Source: Candidatus Komeilibacteria bacterium
Lineage (GTDB): Bacteria > Patescibacteriota > Patescibacteriia > UBA1558 > GWA2-36-10
Assembly: GCA_018656655.1 (NCBI GenBank)
Contig: JABHYW010000059.1
Span: 1-34,800, forward strand
Direction of reading: 5' to 3'
Length of the DNA stretch: 34,800 bases
The notes under the pieces were generated by a model. That model had not been told where the DNA came from, did not search any database, and saw only the letters and a list, made by a program, of their open reading frames with translations. The translations under genes were made by a program, and so were the position numbers. This document shows positions 34,412 to 34,800 of this stretch, piece by piece. Position 1 is the stretch's first letter. Every line of letters starts with the position of its first letter.

Positions 34412-34470
34412 AATAACCCCTCCCGACCTCCCCTTGACAGGGAAGGAGCTTGAGAGAGATGGGAGGATTA
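34412..34470. repeat. GC-rich intergenic element, copy E (left half only)
   Basis: AACCCCTCCCGACCTCCCC with the hairpin CCCCTTGACAGGG, followed by GGAGCTTGAGAGAGATGGGAGGATTA, matches the left half of copy A (GGAGCTTAAATCAAGTGGGAGGATAA). The right arm seen in copies A-D is absent. Confidence 0.7.
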
Positions 34471-34492
34471 AAATAAATATTAATTTTACTAT

Positions 34493-34800
34493 ATGAATAT
34501 AAAAAAACAACCAAGAATTTCTAACGGGGTAGGAAAAAAGAAATTATTTGCCTTAGGATTTTTACTGGTATTTTTTTCAATTTTACTAGTATCATTTGAT
34601 GCTCAAGCTGCTGGGTCACTTATAGATTTAAAATATAAACCAAATGTACCAATACCTGTTGAAGTAAATGGTTATAATTTTGCCGCTGAAGAGATTCTCA
34701 TTGAGAATGGTGATTTTTTAGCTAGTTATATTGTGTCTATTTATATCTATGGAGCTCGTTTTGCAGGTATTTTAGCGATGTTTATGTTGGTGATTGCTGG
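34493..34800 (+). CDS. VirB2/pilin-like small membrane protein, 3' truncated by window
   Basis: An ATG at 34493 opens a frame that stays open for 102 codons to the window end. The product has a basic N-terminus, a long signal sequence (hydrophobic about 18-34, AQA cleavage site near 39), a polar stretch of about 40 residues, then a second hydrophobic segment starting near residue 81 (ASYIVSIYIYGARFAGILAM). Signal peptide plus hydrophobic hairpin, placed after VirB4 and its accessory genes, is the layout of TrbC/VirB2-type pilins. The missing C-terminus prevents a firm call. Confidence 0.6.
   Translation, partial: MNIKKQPRISNGVGKKKLFALGFLLVFFSILLVSFDAQAAGSLIDLKYKPNVPIPVEVNGYNFAAEEILIENGDFLASYIVSIYIYGARFAGILAMFMLVIA

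Noticed and set aside
1-34800. tRNA, rRNA, transposase or integrase genes
   Set aside because: No tRNA-like cloverleaf, rRNA segment or recombinase motif was seen by eye on either strand; a covariance-model scan would be decisive.
1-34800. Alternative genetic code (TGA as sense codon) as in some candidate phyla
   Set aside because: All long genes read through with TGA as a stop, and tsaC ends at a TGA with its expected length.

Overview
The window is AT-rich (roughly one third G+C by eye), densely coded, uses the standard bacterial code (TGA acts as a stop) and shows almost no Shine-Dalgarno sequences. A PrgI/VirB4/TrbL-type secretion locus, a C-terminally extended S6, an S18 followed by efp rather than rplI, and many short hydrophobic orphan proteins together suggest a member of the Candidate Phyla Radiation (Patescibacteria, probably Parcubacteria-like). 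This placement is inference; no rRNA gene is present to confirm it.

Region 1 (1-9208) is mostly housekeeping. It holds the tail of a membrane protein, a CaCA-type Na+/Ca2+ exchanger, a convergent LysM-M23 cell-wall peptidase, leuS, two related MFS-like transporters that flank tsaC, and rsmA. Several gaps here are filled by a family of GC-rich inverted-repeat elements that begin at a stop codon and run almost to the next start codon.

Region 2 (9342-23420) starts at a strong promoter. It encodes a membrane-anchored protein with calcium-loop repeats, a secreted 2853-residue cysteine-rich protein, a VirB6/TrbL-like membrane channel protein with a tail of about 780 residues, and an unrecognised 418-residue protein.

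Region 3 (23516-26722) interrupts this locus. It holds a divergent Trm11-like RNA methyltransferase and the operon rpsF-ssb-rpsR-efp, which has a structured leader and ends at an 18-bp-stem terminator. EF-P carries Arg32 where most bacteria have the modified lysine.

Region 4 (26728-34800) resumes the secretion locus from a promoter that closely resembles the one at 9342. It encodes a hypothetical soluble protein, a PrgI/VirB3-like protein, a separate VirB4 N-domain-like protein, the VirB4 ATPase, a VirB8-topology protein, a small helical protein, a basic two-TM protein, a membrane-anchored beta-propeller and a VirB2/pilin-like protein cut by the window edge.

Regions 2 and 4 look like two halves of one envelope machine: ATPase, inner-membrane channel, pilin, accessory proteins and a giant secreted Cys-rich protein. 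No VirB7/9/10 outer-membrane core and no VirD4 or VirB11 are seen here. The best candidate for an undescribed system is this reduced, apparently single-membrane type IV secretion or pilus apparatus together with its giant surface protein, perhaps used for attachment to a host cell or for DNA uptake. The function is inference.
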